DNA of 64,000 nt from Pseudomonadota bacterium (GCA_023404095.1 JAEYDD010000056.1:1-64000); one strand, 5' to 3'. Counted from the stretch's first letter, positions 16,852 through 26,547 are shown. Numbers and translations are program-made. The notes: a model not told the origin generated them from the letters alone.

Positions 16852-18327
16852 TCAACAGGCGGGCGGTTGGGGCGGAATGACCGGCTCCTCGAAAGTGCGC
16901 AGCAAGCGGCCCCAGCCGGGGTCATGCATATGGGCTTGAAGGCCGGCACGGGCAGCCAGTGCAAGCGCTTCCTGTTGGCCGAAGGAGATAGCCGCTGCAA
17001 CGTCCGTGGTCAGTACGCGACCTCCTTCCATCACAAGCTTGCCATCAACGATGACGGTGTCGACATCGCTTCCCAGCACCTGGTGGACGAGGCGGTGAAC
17101 GGGCATCCACATCGGCATCAGATGTGGCTTGCTCATGTCGATGATGGCGATGTCCGCCTTCTTGCCGACTTCAAGCGATCCGATCTCGTGCTCCATGCCG
17201 ATGGCGCGGGCAGCATCGATGGTGATCATCTCGAAGACCTTGCCGGGCGGCAGCAGGTAGCGGTCGTGATTGTGAAGCAGATGCTGGGTGAATTGCGCCA
17301 GCCTCGCGGTCTGGAGCATGTCGAAGTGGCGGCTGGGGGCGGCGCCGTCCGTGGTGATCGCGACCCGAATGCCCTTGGACATCATCTCCATGATCGGCGT
17401 GGAGCGGCCGGGTGGGGCATGGGTAACGTGGGTGCCTGTTTCGGCGAGGATATCGATCTCCTCGTGCGAGATGCCCCAGCAATGCTGCAGGTGAATATCC
17501 GGCCCCAGAAGCGCGTTTTCCTTGTCTTGAAAGGCCATGCGGATCTGGCCGGCGAAGGCGTCGGAGTGCAGGCGAATACCCCACTTTCGCGCGGTCTCGC
17601 GAATGCGACGCGCCTGCATCCGGTCGTTCTCGGTGAGCTTTACCGCCTGATCCGGCGTCGATGCGTTCGACGGCTCAACCGATGGAACGATCGTGAAGGG
17701 GGTAAGAAACACTTTGATGCGGCCATCCGCACTGCCGTTCAGCGTTTCTATGACGGCCTCGGAGCCTTCGATCATTTCTTCGAAGCTCACGTGGTGTCGT
17801 TCCGGCGAGCCGCTTTCCCAGCGAGTCACAGGATGCGGCCAGGGCAGGCCCGAAGGGCCGACGCAAATGATTTCGCGTAATCCGAGCTCGCTATAGGCGC
17901 GGGCGTGGTTGATCGCGAAGACGGGATCATCTGCGCGCGGCATCGAGGTGATGATGCTGGCGCCTGTCGTCACCCCGGCACGCAGCCGTTCGAGACCGGA
18001 GACAAAGCCGTCAGCATACCAATAGTCGCGTGTGACATAGTGGTAGTAGGTGGGAGTGACGATCTTCATCCACATGGAATTGGTGTCGGCCGCGACGCTG
18101 CGGATCAAGGCGTGGCCGGCGTGGCCATGCGCGTCGATCAAGCCGGGAATGATCAGCTTGCCGCGACAATCGATGACTTGCTTTTCCGTGTGACGCGGGG
18201 CGAGTTCGTCTGCGGTGCCTATGTCTACGATCCTGTCCCCCTGGATCGCCAAAGCACTGTCCTCGATGATCCGCCTTTCGCGGTCCACGGTAACCATGGT
18301 GCCGTGCAGCAGCAGGAAGCTTCCCAT
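16852..18327 (-). CDS. Amidohydrolase, cytosine-deaminase/Atz superfamily
   Basis: A 491-residue amidohydrolase. The metal motif is GLIDAHGHAGHAL (near residue 65), followed by IRLHSDAF (beta-5 His), LQHCWGIS (beta-6 His) and TTDGAAPSRHFDM with the catalytic Asp. The C-terminal part has the usual ADIAIIDMSKPHL and VDTVIVDGK strands. Its substrate is unknown; it lies between the two ABC transporters of the cluster. ATG 18327 is six bases after GGGAGG; the eight-residue upstream extension lacks a ribosome site. It is divergent from the binding protein at 18492. Confidence 0.8.
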   Translation of the reverse strand: MGSFLLLHGTMVTVDRERRIIEDSALAIQGDRIVDIGTADELAPRHTEKQVIDCRGKLIIPGLIDAHGHAGHALIRSVAADTNSMWMKIVTPTYYHYVTRDYWYADGFVSGLERLRAGVTTGASIITSMPRADDPVFAINHARAYSELGLREIICVGPSGLPWPHPVTRWESGSPERHHVSFEEMIEGSEAVIETLNGSADGRIKVFLTPFTIVPSVEPSNASTPDQAVKLTENDRMQARRIRETARKWGIRLHSDAFAGQIRMAFQDKENALLGPDIHLQHCWGISHEEIDILAETGTHVTHAPPGRSTPIMEMMSKGIRVAITTDGAAPSRHFDMLQTARLAQFTQHLLHNHDRYLLPPGKVFEMITIDAARAIGMEHEIGSLEVGKKADIAIIDMSKPHLMPMWMPVHRLVHQVLGSDVDTVIVDGKLVMEGGRVLTTDVAAAISFGQQEALALAARAGLQAHMHDPGWGRLLRTFEEPVIPPQPPAC

Positions 18328-18389
18328 TGTATCCTCCCTCTCGGGGTTCAATTTATTGGCGACTTTAATGGAAATTTTTGGCCACGATA

Positions 18390-18413
18390 ATTGTCAACAA
18401 TATAATTGACAAT
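18390..18413. promoter_or_regulatory. Candidate GntR operator, site B
   Basis: ATTGTCAACAAT (18390-18401) fits ATTGTNNACAAT fully, and with TTGACAAT (18406-18413) it makes the wider inverted repeat ATTGTCAA-N8-TTGACAAT. It is centred in the 164-bp gap between the divergent amidohydrolase (18327, minus) and binding protein (18492, plus). TTGACA at 18406 could be a -35 box with AATACT 17 bases later. Confidence 0.65.
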
Positions 18414-18491
18414 AGTGGGGAGGGAAACAATACTCGCGTTGCCTGGGGTCTAGGCCGCGCAGGCTCATCAACGATCCATAAGGGGGGATAA

Positions 18492-20057
18492 ATGTCCCGT
18501 GTGAAAAGCTTCATTCTTGCCGCCATGACCGCGGCTGCCATCGCCGTGCCCGCCAGCGCAGAGACGCTTCGTTGGGGCGGACGCGCCGATCTATACTCGC
18601 TCGACCCCTATTCGGTACCCTCGACCTCGAACCTCGCCTTTCTCAACCATATCTATGAAGGCCTTGTGCGCTATGGGCCGGAGTTCCAGATCGAGCCGGC
18701 GCTCGCCACCGAGTGGAAGCTGATCGACGGCAAGGCCTGGCGCTTCACCCTGCGCAAGGGCGTGAAATTCCACGACGGCGCCGATTTCACGGCCGACGAC
18801 GTGGTCGCGTCCTTCACCCGCGCTGCCGATGCGACCTCGCCGCTGCGTGGCAACATTCCGCTCTATGGGGGTGTCACCAAGGTCGACGACTACACGGTCG
18901 ATATCGCCGTTACCGCGCCGACCTCGCTGTTCCTCAACGACATCACCAACATCTTCATCTTCGATGCCGGCTGGCTGAAGGCCAACAACAGCGAAAAGCC
19001 AACGGACGTCGCCACGAAGACTGAAGGCTACACGACCATGCACACCAACGGCACGGGCCCGTTCAAGCTCGAGAGCCGCGTGCCGGACAGCAAAACCGTG
19101 CTTGTCGCCAATGAAAGCTGGTGGGACGAGAAGAAGCACAATCTCGACCGCATCGAGTTCACGCCGATCGCTTCTGCCGCAACCCGCGTTGCCGCTCTTC
19201 TCTCTGGCGAGATCGACCTGATCGATTCCGCGCCGATCCAGGACCTGCCGCGGCTCGAATCCTCGCCGGGCCTCACCGTGAAGAAGCGCACCGAGCTCCG
19301 CACGGTCTTCCTCAACTTCAACCGCAAGGAAAAACTGGAAGACGGCCGCCCGAATCCCTTCAACGATATCCGCGTGCGCCAGGCCGTCGAAGCCTCCGTC
19401 GACCGGGACCTTATCAACAAGAAGGTCATGCGCGGGCTGGCCCGTCCGTCCGGCTCGCTGATCGCACCGGAAATCTCCGGCTATGACGGTTCGCTCGACA
19501 CCTATGCTCCGGCCGATCCGGAACTCTCGAAGAAGCTGCTCGCCGAAGCCGGCCATTCGGGTCTCGCCTTCACCTATACCTGCATGAACGACGAGAGCAT
19601 CAACGAGGAAGACATCTGCTCGGGCATCGCCAACATGCTGAAGCGCGGCGGCTTCAACCCGACGATCGATATCGCTCCGCGCGCCGTCCAGACGCCGAAG
19701 CGCAGCGCCGGCAAGGCCGACATGTTTAACCTCAGCTGGGCGAACGAGCCGACGCTCGATGCCTATTCGATGCTGGCGCAGGTGCTGTCGACCAAGCAGG
19801 GCGCGATGGGCGTTTCCAACTACGGCAACTGGTCCAACCCGGCGCTCGACGAGCTCGTCGCTGCAGCCGCGCAGGAGCCCGACAATACCAAGCGCCTTGC
19901 GCTTGAGGGCCAGGCCCTGAAGATCGCCAAAGATGAAGTCATGCTGATCCCCCTGCACCAGCAGCCGATCGCCTGGGCCATGCTCGGCACGGTCAGGAAT
20001 GTCGACTTCCGCGCCGACAACAAGCCGCGCCACTGGCTGACCCAGATGGGTGACTGA
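18492..20057 (+). CDS. Dpp/Opp-type ABC transporter periplasmic binding protein
   Basis: A 521-residue family 5 solute-binding protein with a signal peptide (VKSFILAAMTAAAIAVPASA). It has the family landmarks LRWGGRADLYSLDPYS, FRKGVKFHDG-like TLRKGVKFHDGADFTADDV (residues about 80-98), and VRQAVEASVDRDLI. Such receptors bind peptides, but also opines, nickel and other amphiphiles. It is separated from its cognate permeases (21915-23861) by a terminator and an amidohydrolase gene, which allows higher expression of the receptor. Confidence 0.88.
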   Translation: MSRVKSFILAAMTAAAIAVPASAETLRWGGRADLYSLDPYSVPSTSNLAFLNHIYEGLVRYGPEFQIEPALATEWKLIDGKAWRFTLRKGVKFHDGADFTADDVVASFTRAADATSPLRGNIPLYGGVTKVDDYTVDIAVTAPTSLFLNDITNIFIFDAGWLKANNSEKPTDVATKTEGYTTMHTNGTGPFKLESRVPDSKTVLVANESWWDEKKHNLDRIEFTPIASAATRVAALLSGEIDLIDSAPIQDLPRLESSPGLTVKKRTELRTVFLNFNRKEKLEDGRPNPFNDIRVRQAVEASVDRDLINKKVMRGLARPSGSLIAPEISGYDGSLDTYAPADPELSKKLLAEAGHSGLAFTYTCMNDESINEEDICSGIANMLKRGGFNPTIDIAPRAVQTPKRSAGKADMFNLSWANEPTLDAYSMLAQVLSTKQGAMGVSNYGNWSNPALDELVAAAAQEPDNTKRLALEGQALKIAKDEVMLIPLHQQPIAWAMLGTVRNVDFRADNKPRHWLTQMGD

Positions 20058-20090
20058 CTGCATCGCCAGAGACTTAGGCTTTGACGGGCG

Positions 20091-20125
20091 AAGAGCGTTT
20101 CATGAGCCATGAAGCGCTCTTTTTA
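20091..20125 (+). terminator. Rho-independent terminator after the binding-protein gene
   Basis: AGAGCGTTTCATG (20092-20104) pairs with CATGAAGCGCTCT (20108-20120), 13 pairs including one G-T, with a three-base loop and a TTTTTAT tract. It lies between the Dpp-type receptor gene and the next amidohydrolase and probably reduces read-through. Confidence 0.85.
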
Positions 20126-20157
20126 TATGGATTTCAAATACATCATCCGGATGTGCC

Positions 20158-21657
20158 ATGATATCTGATTCCCTGCACATGCTTACCCTTGGCGAGCGGC
20201 CGGCAGGTCGTACGCTTCTGACTGCAGATTGGCTGCTTGCCTGGCGAGACGGTGGTCATCAACTCGTGCCGCGGGGCGAGATGGTCATGGAGAACGGCGC
20301 GGTGATCTTCGTCGGCCCGGCATTTCCGGGCGAGGTTGCCCGCCGCGTCGATTTCGGCGCGGCCGTGATCAGCCCGGGTCTGATCGATCTCGATGCGCTG
20401 TCCGACCTCGATACCTATACGCTGGTGCTCGACAACCAGCCGGGATGGGCGAGGGGGCGTGTCTGGCCGCGTTCCTATCTCGAGCGAGGGCCATATGAAA
20501 TGTATAGCCCGGAAGAGCTGGCCTTTCAGAAGCGCTTTGCTTTTGGTCTCCTGCTTTTGAACGGCATCACAACGGCGGTGCCGATCGCTTCTCTGTATTA
20601 TCGCGAATGGAGCGAGACGGTTGACGAATTCGACGCGGCGGCCGATGCCGCCGACGAGTTGGGCTTACGCGTTTTTCTGAGCCCGGCCTACCGCTCCGGC
20701 GGCATGGTGCTGGATGCGCCTGGGCGGATGGTGCCCGTGTTCGACGAGGACAGGGGATTGCGCGGCCTGGATGACGCGATTGCCTACATCGGGCGCCAGC
20801 ACGGTCGGCATGGCGGTCTCGTCAACGGGCTGCTTGCGCCGGATCGTGTGGAGACCTGCACGCTGGAACTCCTGAAGCGGACAATGGCGGCGGCGCAGGA
20901 TCTCGACTGCCGCGTGCGGCTGCATATGGCACAGGGGCCGACGGAGCTCGAAACCATGCAGAAGCTTCATGGCGTCACCGGGCCGCGATGGATGGCCGAT
21001 CACGGTCTGCTAAGCGAGCGGCTGATCGCGCCCCATGCCACCTACGCCACGGAGCAAGACCTCGAGCTTTATGCAGCCCATGGTGTTTCCATCGCCCATT
21101 CGCCTTTGGTCTCGGCCCGCATGGGCAGTGTTCTCCATTCCTTCGCCGCCTGTCGCAGCCTTGGCATCAATATCGGCATGGCAACGGATACTGCGCCGCC
21201 GGATATGCTCATGAACCTGCTGATGGGGCTTGTCGCCTGTCGCATCAGTGAGAAGAAATCCGACGCAGTGTTTTCGGCCGATCTGTTCGAAGCGGCGACA
21301 TTGGGTGGCGCCAAAGCGCTTGGCCGTGATGATATCGGCCGTCTTGCGCCGGGGGCTCGGGCCGATATCGCCGTCTTCCGCCTCGACGATCCCAGGATGA
21401 CGCCGAGCATCGATCCCATCACGACGCTCGTGCTTGGCGGCTCGGGCAAGGTCACCCAGGCCGTCTTTGTCGATGGCCGGCTATCGATGCTGGAGGGAAG
21501 GCTTGCGGGTTTGGACATCCAGCAAGCCCGTGGACGCGCGCAAGACCAGTTCGATGGGCTCGTCGCGAAATATCCGGACAGAAGCTGGGGGCATCCCCCC
21601 GTCAAGGCATTGTTTACGTCGAGCTATCCGTTGTGGGCGGACAAGGATGGTATTTAA
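20158..21657 (+). CDS. Chlorohydrolase-like amidohydrolase with altered metal site (paralogue 1)
   Basis: A 499-residue amidohydrolase-fold protein. Where Atz-type enzymes have PGLIDAHTH, this one has PGLIDLDALSDLD, so both beta-1 histidines are missing. Later positions are kept: RLHMAQG (beta-5), APHATYAT (beta-6) and ATDTAPPDM (catalytic-type Asp). It is closely similar to the protein at 25060-26547, sharing GRVWPRSY, GPYEMYS, FQKRFAFG and RSGGMVL, so the two arose by duplication. It could use a different metal arrangement or have lost hydrolase activity. It sits between receptor and permease genes of the same transporter. Confidence 0.8.
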   Translation: MISDSLHMLTLGERPAGRTLLTADWLLAWRDGGHQLVPRGEMVMENGAVIFVGPAFPGEVARRVDFGAAVISPGLIDLDALSDLDTYTLVLDNQPGWARGRVWPRSYLERGPYEMYSPEELAFQKRFAFGLLLLNGITTAVPIASLYYREWSETVDEFDAAADAADELGLRVFLSPAYRSGGMVLDAPGRMVPVFDEDRGLRGLDDAIAYIGRQHGRHGGLVNGLLAPDRVETCTLELLKRTMAAAQDLDCRVRLHMAQGPTELETMQKLHGVTGPRWMADHGLLSERLIAPHATYATEQDLELYAAHGVSIAHSPLVSARMGSVLHSFAACRSLGINIGMATDTAPPDMLMNLLMGLVACRISEKKSDAVFSADLFEAATLGGAKALGRDDIGRLAPGARADIAVFRLDDPRMTPSIDPITTLVLGGSGKVTQAVFVDGRLSMLEGRLAGLDIQQARGRAQDQFDGLVAKYPDRSWGHPPVKALFTSSYPLWADKDGI

Positions 21658-21689
21658 TGTTGGTAAAGTCGGCAATTTTAAGCGCCAAT

Positions 21690-21734
21690 ATTGTCGACAA
21701 TGGCGTTGACAACTTTTGAAAGCCTGTCTTAATT
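21690..21734 (+). promoter_or_regulatory. Candidate GntR operator, site C, with promoter
   Basis: ATTGTCGACAAT (21690-21701) is a perfect 12-base palindrome fitting ATTGTNNACAAT. TTGACA (21706-21711) and CTTAAT (21728-21733) with a 16-base spacer could be the promoter of the permease operon starting at 21915. The gap 21658-21914 has no other gene that I can support. Confidence 0.65.
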
Positions 21735-21914
21735 GGCACCAGACGAGAACAAGGGAGGTTGTGCGCCGGGGAGCGCTCATCTCGTCGCCCCGGCAGCCGC
21801 TGCGGCTGGGGTCTGGGCTGCGTTCCATTTGGTCGCGCTCTCTATGTGCCAATCTCCCAGCTCTTGAAGTCATGAATCGGGCCGTCCGGCGGGCGGAACG
21901 AGTGAGAGGTTCCC

Positions 21915-22883
21915 ATGCTGGTTTTCATCATCAAGCGCCTCGGAAATGCGATCCTGGTGATGCTTGCCGTCGCCATGCTCGCCTTCCTGATCTTCCGGTT
22001 GGCGGGCGATCCCGTCGAGCTGATGGTGGGCGAGCAGACGTCGCAGGCGGACAGGGACGCGCTGCGCGATCGCCTCGGCCTGAATGACGGCCTGATTACA
22101 CAATATGCCCGCTTCGTCGGCGACGCGGCTCAGGGCAATTTCGGCGTTTCCTACCGTAACGGCCAGAAGGTTCTGCCGCTAATCGCCGAACGCTTCCCGG
22201 CAACGCTGGAGCTGGTTCTGGTCGCGACTTTCCTGTCGCTGCTCATCGGCCTTCCGCTCGGGGTGATCACCGCCATCAAGCGCGGCAAATGGTATACGGA
22301 GGGTCTGCAATTCCTCTCCATTGTCGGGGTGTCGCTGCCGAGCTTCGTCGTCGGCATCCTGCTCATCCTCGTCTTCGCCGTGATCCTCGGCTGGGCGCCG
22401 TCCTTCGGGCGAGGTGACGTGGTGCAGATCGGCTGGTGGTCGACGGGCCTCCTGACGTCGTCCGGCCGTGCCGCCCTGATCCTGCCGTCGATCGCGCTGT
22501 CGCTCTACCAGATCACGCTGGTCATGCGTCTGGTGCGGGCGGAAATGCTGGAAGTACTACGTTCCGACTACGTCAAGTTCGCCCGGGCCCGCGGCATTCC
22601 GCGCTGGCGCATCTATTTCCGCCATGCGCTGCGCAACTGCCTGATGCCGGTCGTCACGATGACGGCGATGAATGTCGGCTCGCTGATCGCCTTCGCACTG
22701 ATTACTGAAACCGTCTTCCAGTGGCCGGGCATGGGCATGCTGTTCATTCAGGCTGTGACCTTCCTCGATATCCCGGTGATGGCAGCCTATCTCTGCATCA
22801 TCTCCTTCATCTTCGTCGTGCTCAACACGCTGGTCGACATCGCCTATGCGGTGATCGATCCCCGTCTGCGCACGGCACGCTAA
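21915..22883 (+). CDS. Dpp/Opp-type ABC transporter permease (DppB-like)
   Basis: A 322-residue inner-membrane permease. The N-terminus MLVFIIKRLGNAILVMLAVAM and the first large periplasmic loop with DRLGLNDGLITQYARF are classic DppB features. The EAA loop is DYVKFARARGIPRWRIYFRHALRN. It forms the channel with the DppC-like protein 18 bases downstream. GAGAGG precedes ATG 21915. Confidence 0.88.
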   Translation: MLVFIIKRLGNAILVMLAVAMLAFLIFRLAGDPVELMVGEQTSQADRDALRDRLGLNDGLITQYARFVGDAAQGNFGVSYRNGQKVLPLIAERFPATLELVLVATFLSLLIGLPLGVITAIKRGKWYTEGLQFLSIVGVSLPSFVVGILLILVFAVILGWAPSFGRGDVVQIGWWSTGLLTSSGRAALILPSIALSLYQITLVMRLVRAEMLEVLRSDYVKFARARGIPRWRIYFRHALRNCLMPVVTMTAMNVGSLIAFALITETVFQWPGMGMLFIQAVTFLDIPVMAAYLCIISFIFVVLNTLVDIAYAVIDPRLRTAR

Positions 22884-22901
22884 CTCAAGGGGACCGGTTC
22901 G

Positions 22902-23861
22902 ATGACCCTTCCGCAAACGGCCACTCAGCAGACGGCAAAGCCCGCCCGTCCGCCGCTCCTGAAGCGCATCCGCAATAGCGACATCTGGTGGTCCTTCACC
23001 CAGAGCCGATCGGCCCAGATCAGCGCGCTGGTGCTGGCGATCCTCATTCTCGCGGCGATCTTTGCGCCGCTGATCGCTCCACAGAACCCCTACGACGGCG
23101 CCTCGCTCGACATGTGGAAGGCGGAGCTGCCGCCGATCTGGCAGGAGGGCGGCGAACTGCCTTATCTGCTCGGCACGGATACCCAGGGGCGCGACATGCT
23201 CTCTGCCATTCTTTACGGCACGCGCATTTCCATCGTCATTGGCATCGCTTCCGTCGTGCTGTCGCTGGTGATCGGCATGGCCGCAGGTCTCGTCGCCGGC
23301 TATTTCGGCGGCTTCACCGATAACCTGCTCATGCGTATCGGCGATATCACCCTGTCGATCCCGACCATCCTCGTTGCTATCCTCGTTTCGACGGTGGTGC
23401 GGCAGATGCTGCCGGAAAGTTTGCGTGAAGTCGGCGCCTCCGCCGTGCTCGTTCTCGCCATCGCGCTGTCGGCCTGGGTGCAATATGCCCGAACGGTGCG
23501 AGCGCAGGCCATCGTCGAAAGCGGCAAGGATTATGTGTCGGCGGCAAAGCTCATCGGCGTGCCGGCCCGCCGCATCATGGTGCTGCACATCCTGCCAAAC
23601 ACGCTGACGCCGATCATGGTCGCCGCCACGCTGAACTTCGGCATGGCTATCCTGACGGAAGCAACGCTGTCGTTCCTCGGCATCGGCATGCCGCCGAGCC
23701 AGCCGTCGCTGGGTACGTTGATCCGCATCGGCAATCAATTCCTGTTTTCCGGTTCCTGGTGGATCGTTCTGTTCCCGGTCATTCAACTCTGCCTGCTGGT
23801 CGTCACCGTCAACATGCTCGGCGACTGGCTGCGCGATGCGCTCAATCCCAAACTGAGGTAA
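22902..23861 (+). CDS. Dpp/Opp-type ABC transporter permease (DppC-like)
   Basis: A 319-residue permease with a cytoplasmic N-terminal tail of about 35 residues, then six membrane helices. HLLGTDTQGRD-like LLGTDTQGRDMLSAILYGTR is the DppC hallmark, and the EAA loop is DYVSAAKLIGVPARRIMVLHILPN. It pairs with the DppB-like permease. It is followed after five bases by an amidohydrolase gene, so transport and hydrolysis are co-expressed. Confidence 0.88.
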   Translation: MTLPQTATQQTAKPARPPLLKRIRNSDIWWSFTQSRSAQISALVLAILILAAIFAPLIAPQNPYDGASLDMWKAELPPIWQEGGELPYLLGTDTQGRDMLSAILYGTRISIVIGIASVVLSLVIGMAAGLVAGYFGGFTDNLLMRIGDITLSIPTILVAILVSTVVRQMLPESLREVGASAVLVLAIALSAWVQYARTVRAQAIVESGKDYVSAAKLIGVPARRIMVLHILPNTLTPIMVAATLNFGMAILTEATLSFLGIGMPPSQPSLGTLIRIGNQFLFSGSWWIVLFPVIQLCLLVVTVNMLGDWLRDALNPKLR

Positions 23862-23866
23862 GCCCC

Positions 23867-25060
23867 ATGCACGATCTCCTGCTCCGCAATGTCAGGCCCT
23901 TGGCCGGCGAAAGCTGCGACATCCTGATCAAGGATGGAAAGATCGCAGGCCTGGGAACCTATCAGCCTGAGGCCGGCATGGCGGTTGAGGATGGGCATGG
24001 CGCGATCGTCGTGCCCGGCCTGATCGACGCCCATACCCATCTCGACAAGACGACCTGGGGCATGCCCTGGCACGTCAACAATCGTGCGGCGATCCTGCGC
24101 GAACGGATCGATTTCGAGCGTGAAAACCGCCTTGCGATTGGCCTCGATCCGCACCGACAATCAATGCGCCACGCGATCGGCCTTGCGGAGAACGGCGCCA
24201 CCCACATCCGCAGCCACGTGGATATCGACCCGGCCCACGGACTTTCGCTTGTCGAGGGCGTGTGGCAGACGCGCGAGATGCTTAAGGGCATCATCGACAT
24301 CGAGATCGTCGCCTTCCCCCAGTCGGGCGTCATGGTCATGCCCGGGACGGTGGAGCTTCTCGACGAAGCGCTGCGTCAGGGCTGCGAGGTGCTAGGCGGC
24401 ATCGATCCTTGCGGCATCGACCGCGACCCGAAGGGCCAGCTCGACATCCTCTTCGCCTTGGCAGTCAAGCACCGTGTTCCGATCGATATCCATCTGCATG
24501 AGGCTGCCGATCTCGGCGCCTTCACCATGGAATTGATCTTCGAGCGCATCCGCGCCAACGGCATGGAAGGCAAGGTGGCGATCAGCCACGCCTTCGCGCT
24601 CGGCATGAACGACTATCTCAGGGTCGGCAAGCTGATCGAAGAGATCGCCCGCCTTGATGTCGCGATCCTGACCACCGGGGCGCCGTCGGCCAGCGTACCC
24701 TCGATCATGCGGCTGAAGGAAGCCGGTGTGCGTGTCGGCGGCGGTTGTGATGGTATCCGTGATACCTGGGGCCCTTGGGGCCAGCCGGATATGCTCGACC
24801 GTGCCAAGGTGATCGGCATGAAGAACGGCCTGCGCTCGGATATCGAACTCGCCCATGTGCTCCACGTCGTATCCCAAGGCGGCGCCGATGTGATGCGGCT
24901 CGAAAACTACGGCCTGAATATTGGCTGCAATGCCGACTTCACGCTACTGACGGGCGAGACGCTTGCACATGCCGTTGTCGACATCGCGCCGCGGCCGCTG
25001 GTCGTCAAGGGCGGTCGTGTCGTTGCCCGTCAGGGCAAGGCGATCGTGGAGATGCCGTGA
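23867..25060 (+). CDS. Cytosine-deaminase-like amidohydrolase
   Basis: A 397-residue amidohydrolase of the CodA branch. DAHTHLDKTTWG is the metal HxH motif, followed by RSHVDIDPAHGL, DIHLHEAADLG (beta-5), ISHAFALG (beta-6) and GCDGIRDTWGPWG with the catalytic Asp. The W-P-W region and HTHLDK signature are typical of cytosine deaminase and related N-acyl or isoguanine hydrolases; cytosine itself is not proven. It begins shortly after the DppC-like stop and overlaps the next gene by one base (TGATG). The longer upstream frame is permease shadow. Confidence 0.82.
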   Translation: MHDLLLRNVRPLAGESCDILIKDGKIAGLGTYQPEAGMAVEDGHGAIVVPGLIDAHTHLDKTTWGMPWHVNNRAAILRERIDFERENRLAIGLDPHRQSMRHAIGLAENGATHIRSHVDIDPAHGLSLVEGVWQTREMLKGIIDIEIVAFPQSGVMVMPGTVELLDEALRQGCEVLGGIDPCGIDRDPKGQLDILFALAVKHRVPIDIHLHEAADLGAFTMELIFERIRANGMEGKVAISHAFALGMNDYLRVGKLIEEIARLDVAILTTGAPSASVPSIMRLKEAGVRVGGGCDGIRDTWGPWGQPDMLDRAKVIGMKNGLRSDIELAHVLHVVSQGGADVMRLENYGLNIGCNADFTLLTGETLAHAVVDIAPRPLVVKGGRVVARQGKAIVEMP

Positions 25061-26547
25061 TGAGCGATATCACCTTGGAACTCGGTCGCCGTCCCGAAGG
25101 CCGCACGCTCGTTACCGCGAGCTGGGTCGTCGGCCATAAGGACGGCAGCCACCGCCTGCTGCGCAATGGCGAAGTCGTATTCGAAAACGGCGAAATCCTT
25201 TTCGTCGGCCATCGCTTTCCCGGCGACGTCGCCCGCCGCATCGACTTCGGCAACGCGCTGATCAGCCCTGGTCTGATCGATCTCGATGCGCTGTCCGATC
25301 TCGACACCACGATTCTCGGCATCGACCATCATCCCGGCTGGGCGAAGGGCCGTGTCTGGCCGCGCTCCTACGTCGAGGCCGGCCCCTATGAGATGTACAG
25401 CCAGGAGGAACTGGCCTTCCAGAAGCGCTTCGCTTTCGGCCAGTTGCTTTTGAATGGCATCACCACGGCAGCCCCGATCGCCTCGCTGTTCTACCGCGAA
25501 TGGGGCGAAACGGTTGCCGAATTCGATGCGGCGGCAGATGCCGCCGGTGAACTTGGCCTGCGGGTCTATCTCAGCCCCGCCTACCGCTCCGGCGGCATGG
25601 TGCTGGAAGAGCCGGGCCGCATGGTGCCGGTGTTCGATGAGGAACGCGGCTTCCAGGGCCTGAAGGACGCTATCGCCTATATCGAGCGGCAGAACGGCGG
25701 CCACGGCGATCTCGTGCGCGGCATGCTGGCGCCCGACCGGGTCGAAACCGCCACGCTGGCGCTGCTCCAGCGCACGGATGCGGCGGCGCGCGATCTGGGT
25801 TGCAAGTTCCGCCTGCATATGGCGCAGGGCAGCATGGAAATGGATACGGTTCGCATGCTGCACGGCTCGACGGCACCGGTCTGGCTCGCCAAGGCTGGCC
25901 TGCTCAGCGACAGGCTGATCGCGCCGCATGCCACCAATGCGACCGAAGAAGACCTGGCGCTCTACGCGGCAAACGGTGTCTCCATCGTCCATTGCCCGCT
26001 GGTGTCCGGCCGTGGCGGCAGCATCCTGAATTCCTTCTCCGCCTGTCGCAAGCGCGGCATCAACATCGCCATGGGCACGGATACGACGCCCGCGGACATG
26101 TGGATGAACCTGCTGGTGGGCCTTATCACTGGCCGCATCGCTGACCGTGCGCCCGACCGGCTGCGTTCGGCCGATCTCTTCGACGCCGCCACGATCGGTG
26201 GTGCCCGGGCGCTCGGCCGGCCGGATCTCGGCCATCTATCGCCCGGCGCCCGCGCAGACATCGCTGTCTTCGATCTCGATGACACGGTCATGGCGCCCTC
26301 CATCGACCCGATCACGACGCTGGTCACCGGCGGTTCGGGCAAGATCACCCGGGCGGTCTTCGTCGACGGCCGGGCCTCGATGCTGTCGCGCAAGGTGGCG
26401 GGCATCGACATGGATCAGGCGCGCATCGAAGCGCAGGCCCAGTATGACGGGCTGATCGCCAAATATCCCGAGCGAAGCTGGGGCAATCCCCCGGTTTCGG
26501 AGATCTTCCCGCCGAGCTATCCGATCGAGGTGGACGCCAATGGGTGA
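25060..26547 (+). CDS. Chlorohydrolase-like amidohydrolase with altered metal site (paralogue 2)
   Basis: A 495-residue paralogue of the protein at 20158-21657, alignable along its whole length. It has the same change PGLIDLDALSDLD in place of PG-x-x-D-A-H-x-H, while RLHMAQGS, APHATNAT and GTDTTPADM are retained. Both copies keep this change and long conserved blocks, which suggests selection for function. It is embedded between the CodA-like gene and the DppD-like ATPase, with one- and eight-base overlaps, so it is an integral part of the transporter operon. Confidence 0.82.
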   Translation: MSDITLELGRRPEGRTLVTASWVVGHKDGSHRLLRNGEVVFENGEILFVGHRFPGDVARRIDFGNALISPGLIDLDALSDLDTTILGIDHHPGWAKGRVWPRSYVEAGPYEMYSQEELAFQKRFAFGQLLLNGITTAAPIASLFYREWGETVAEFDAAADAAGELGLRVYLSPAYRSGGMVLEEPGRMVPVFDEERGFQGLKDAIAYIERQNGGHGDLVRGMLAPDRVETATLALLQRTDAAARDLGCKFRLHMAQGSMEMDTVRMLHGSTAPVWLAKAGLLSDRLIAPHATNATEEDLALYAANGVSIVHCPLVSGRGGSILNSFSACRKRGINIAMGTDTTPADMWMNLLVGLITGRIADRAPDRLRSADLFDAATIGGARALGRPDLGHLSPGARADIAVFDLDDTVMAPSIDPITTLVTGGSGKITRAVFVDGRASMLSRKVAGIDMDQARIEAQAQYDGLIAKYPERSWGNPPVSEIFPPSYPIEVDANG

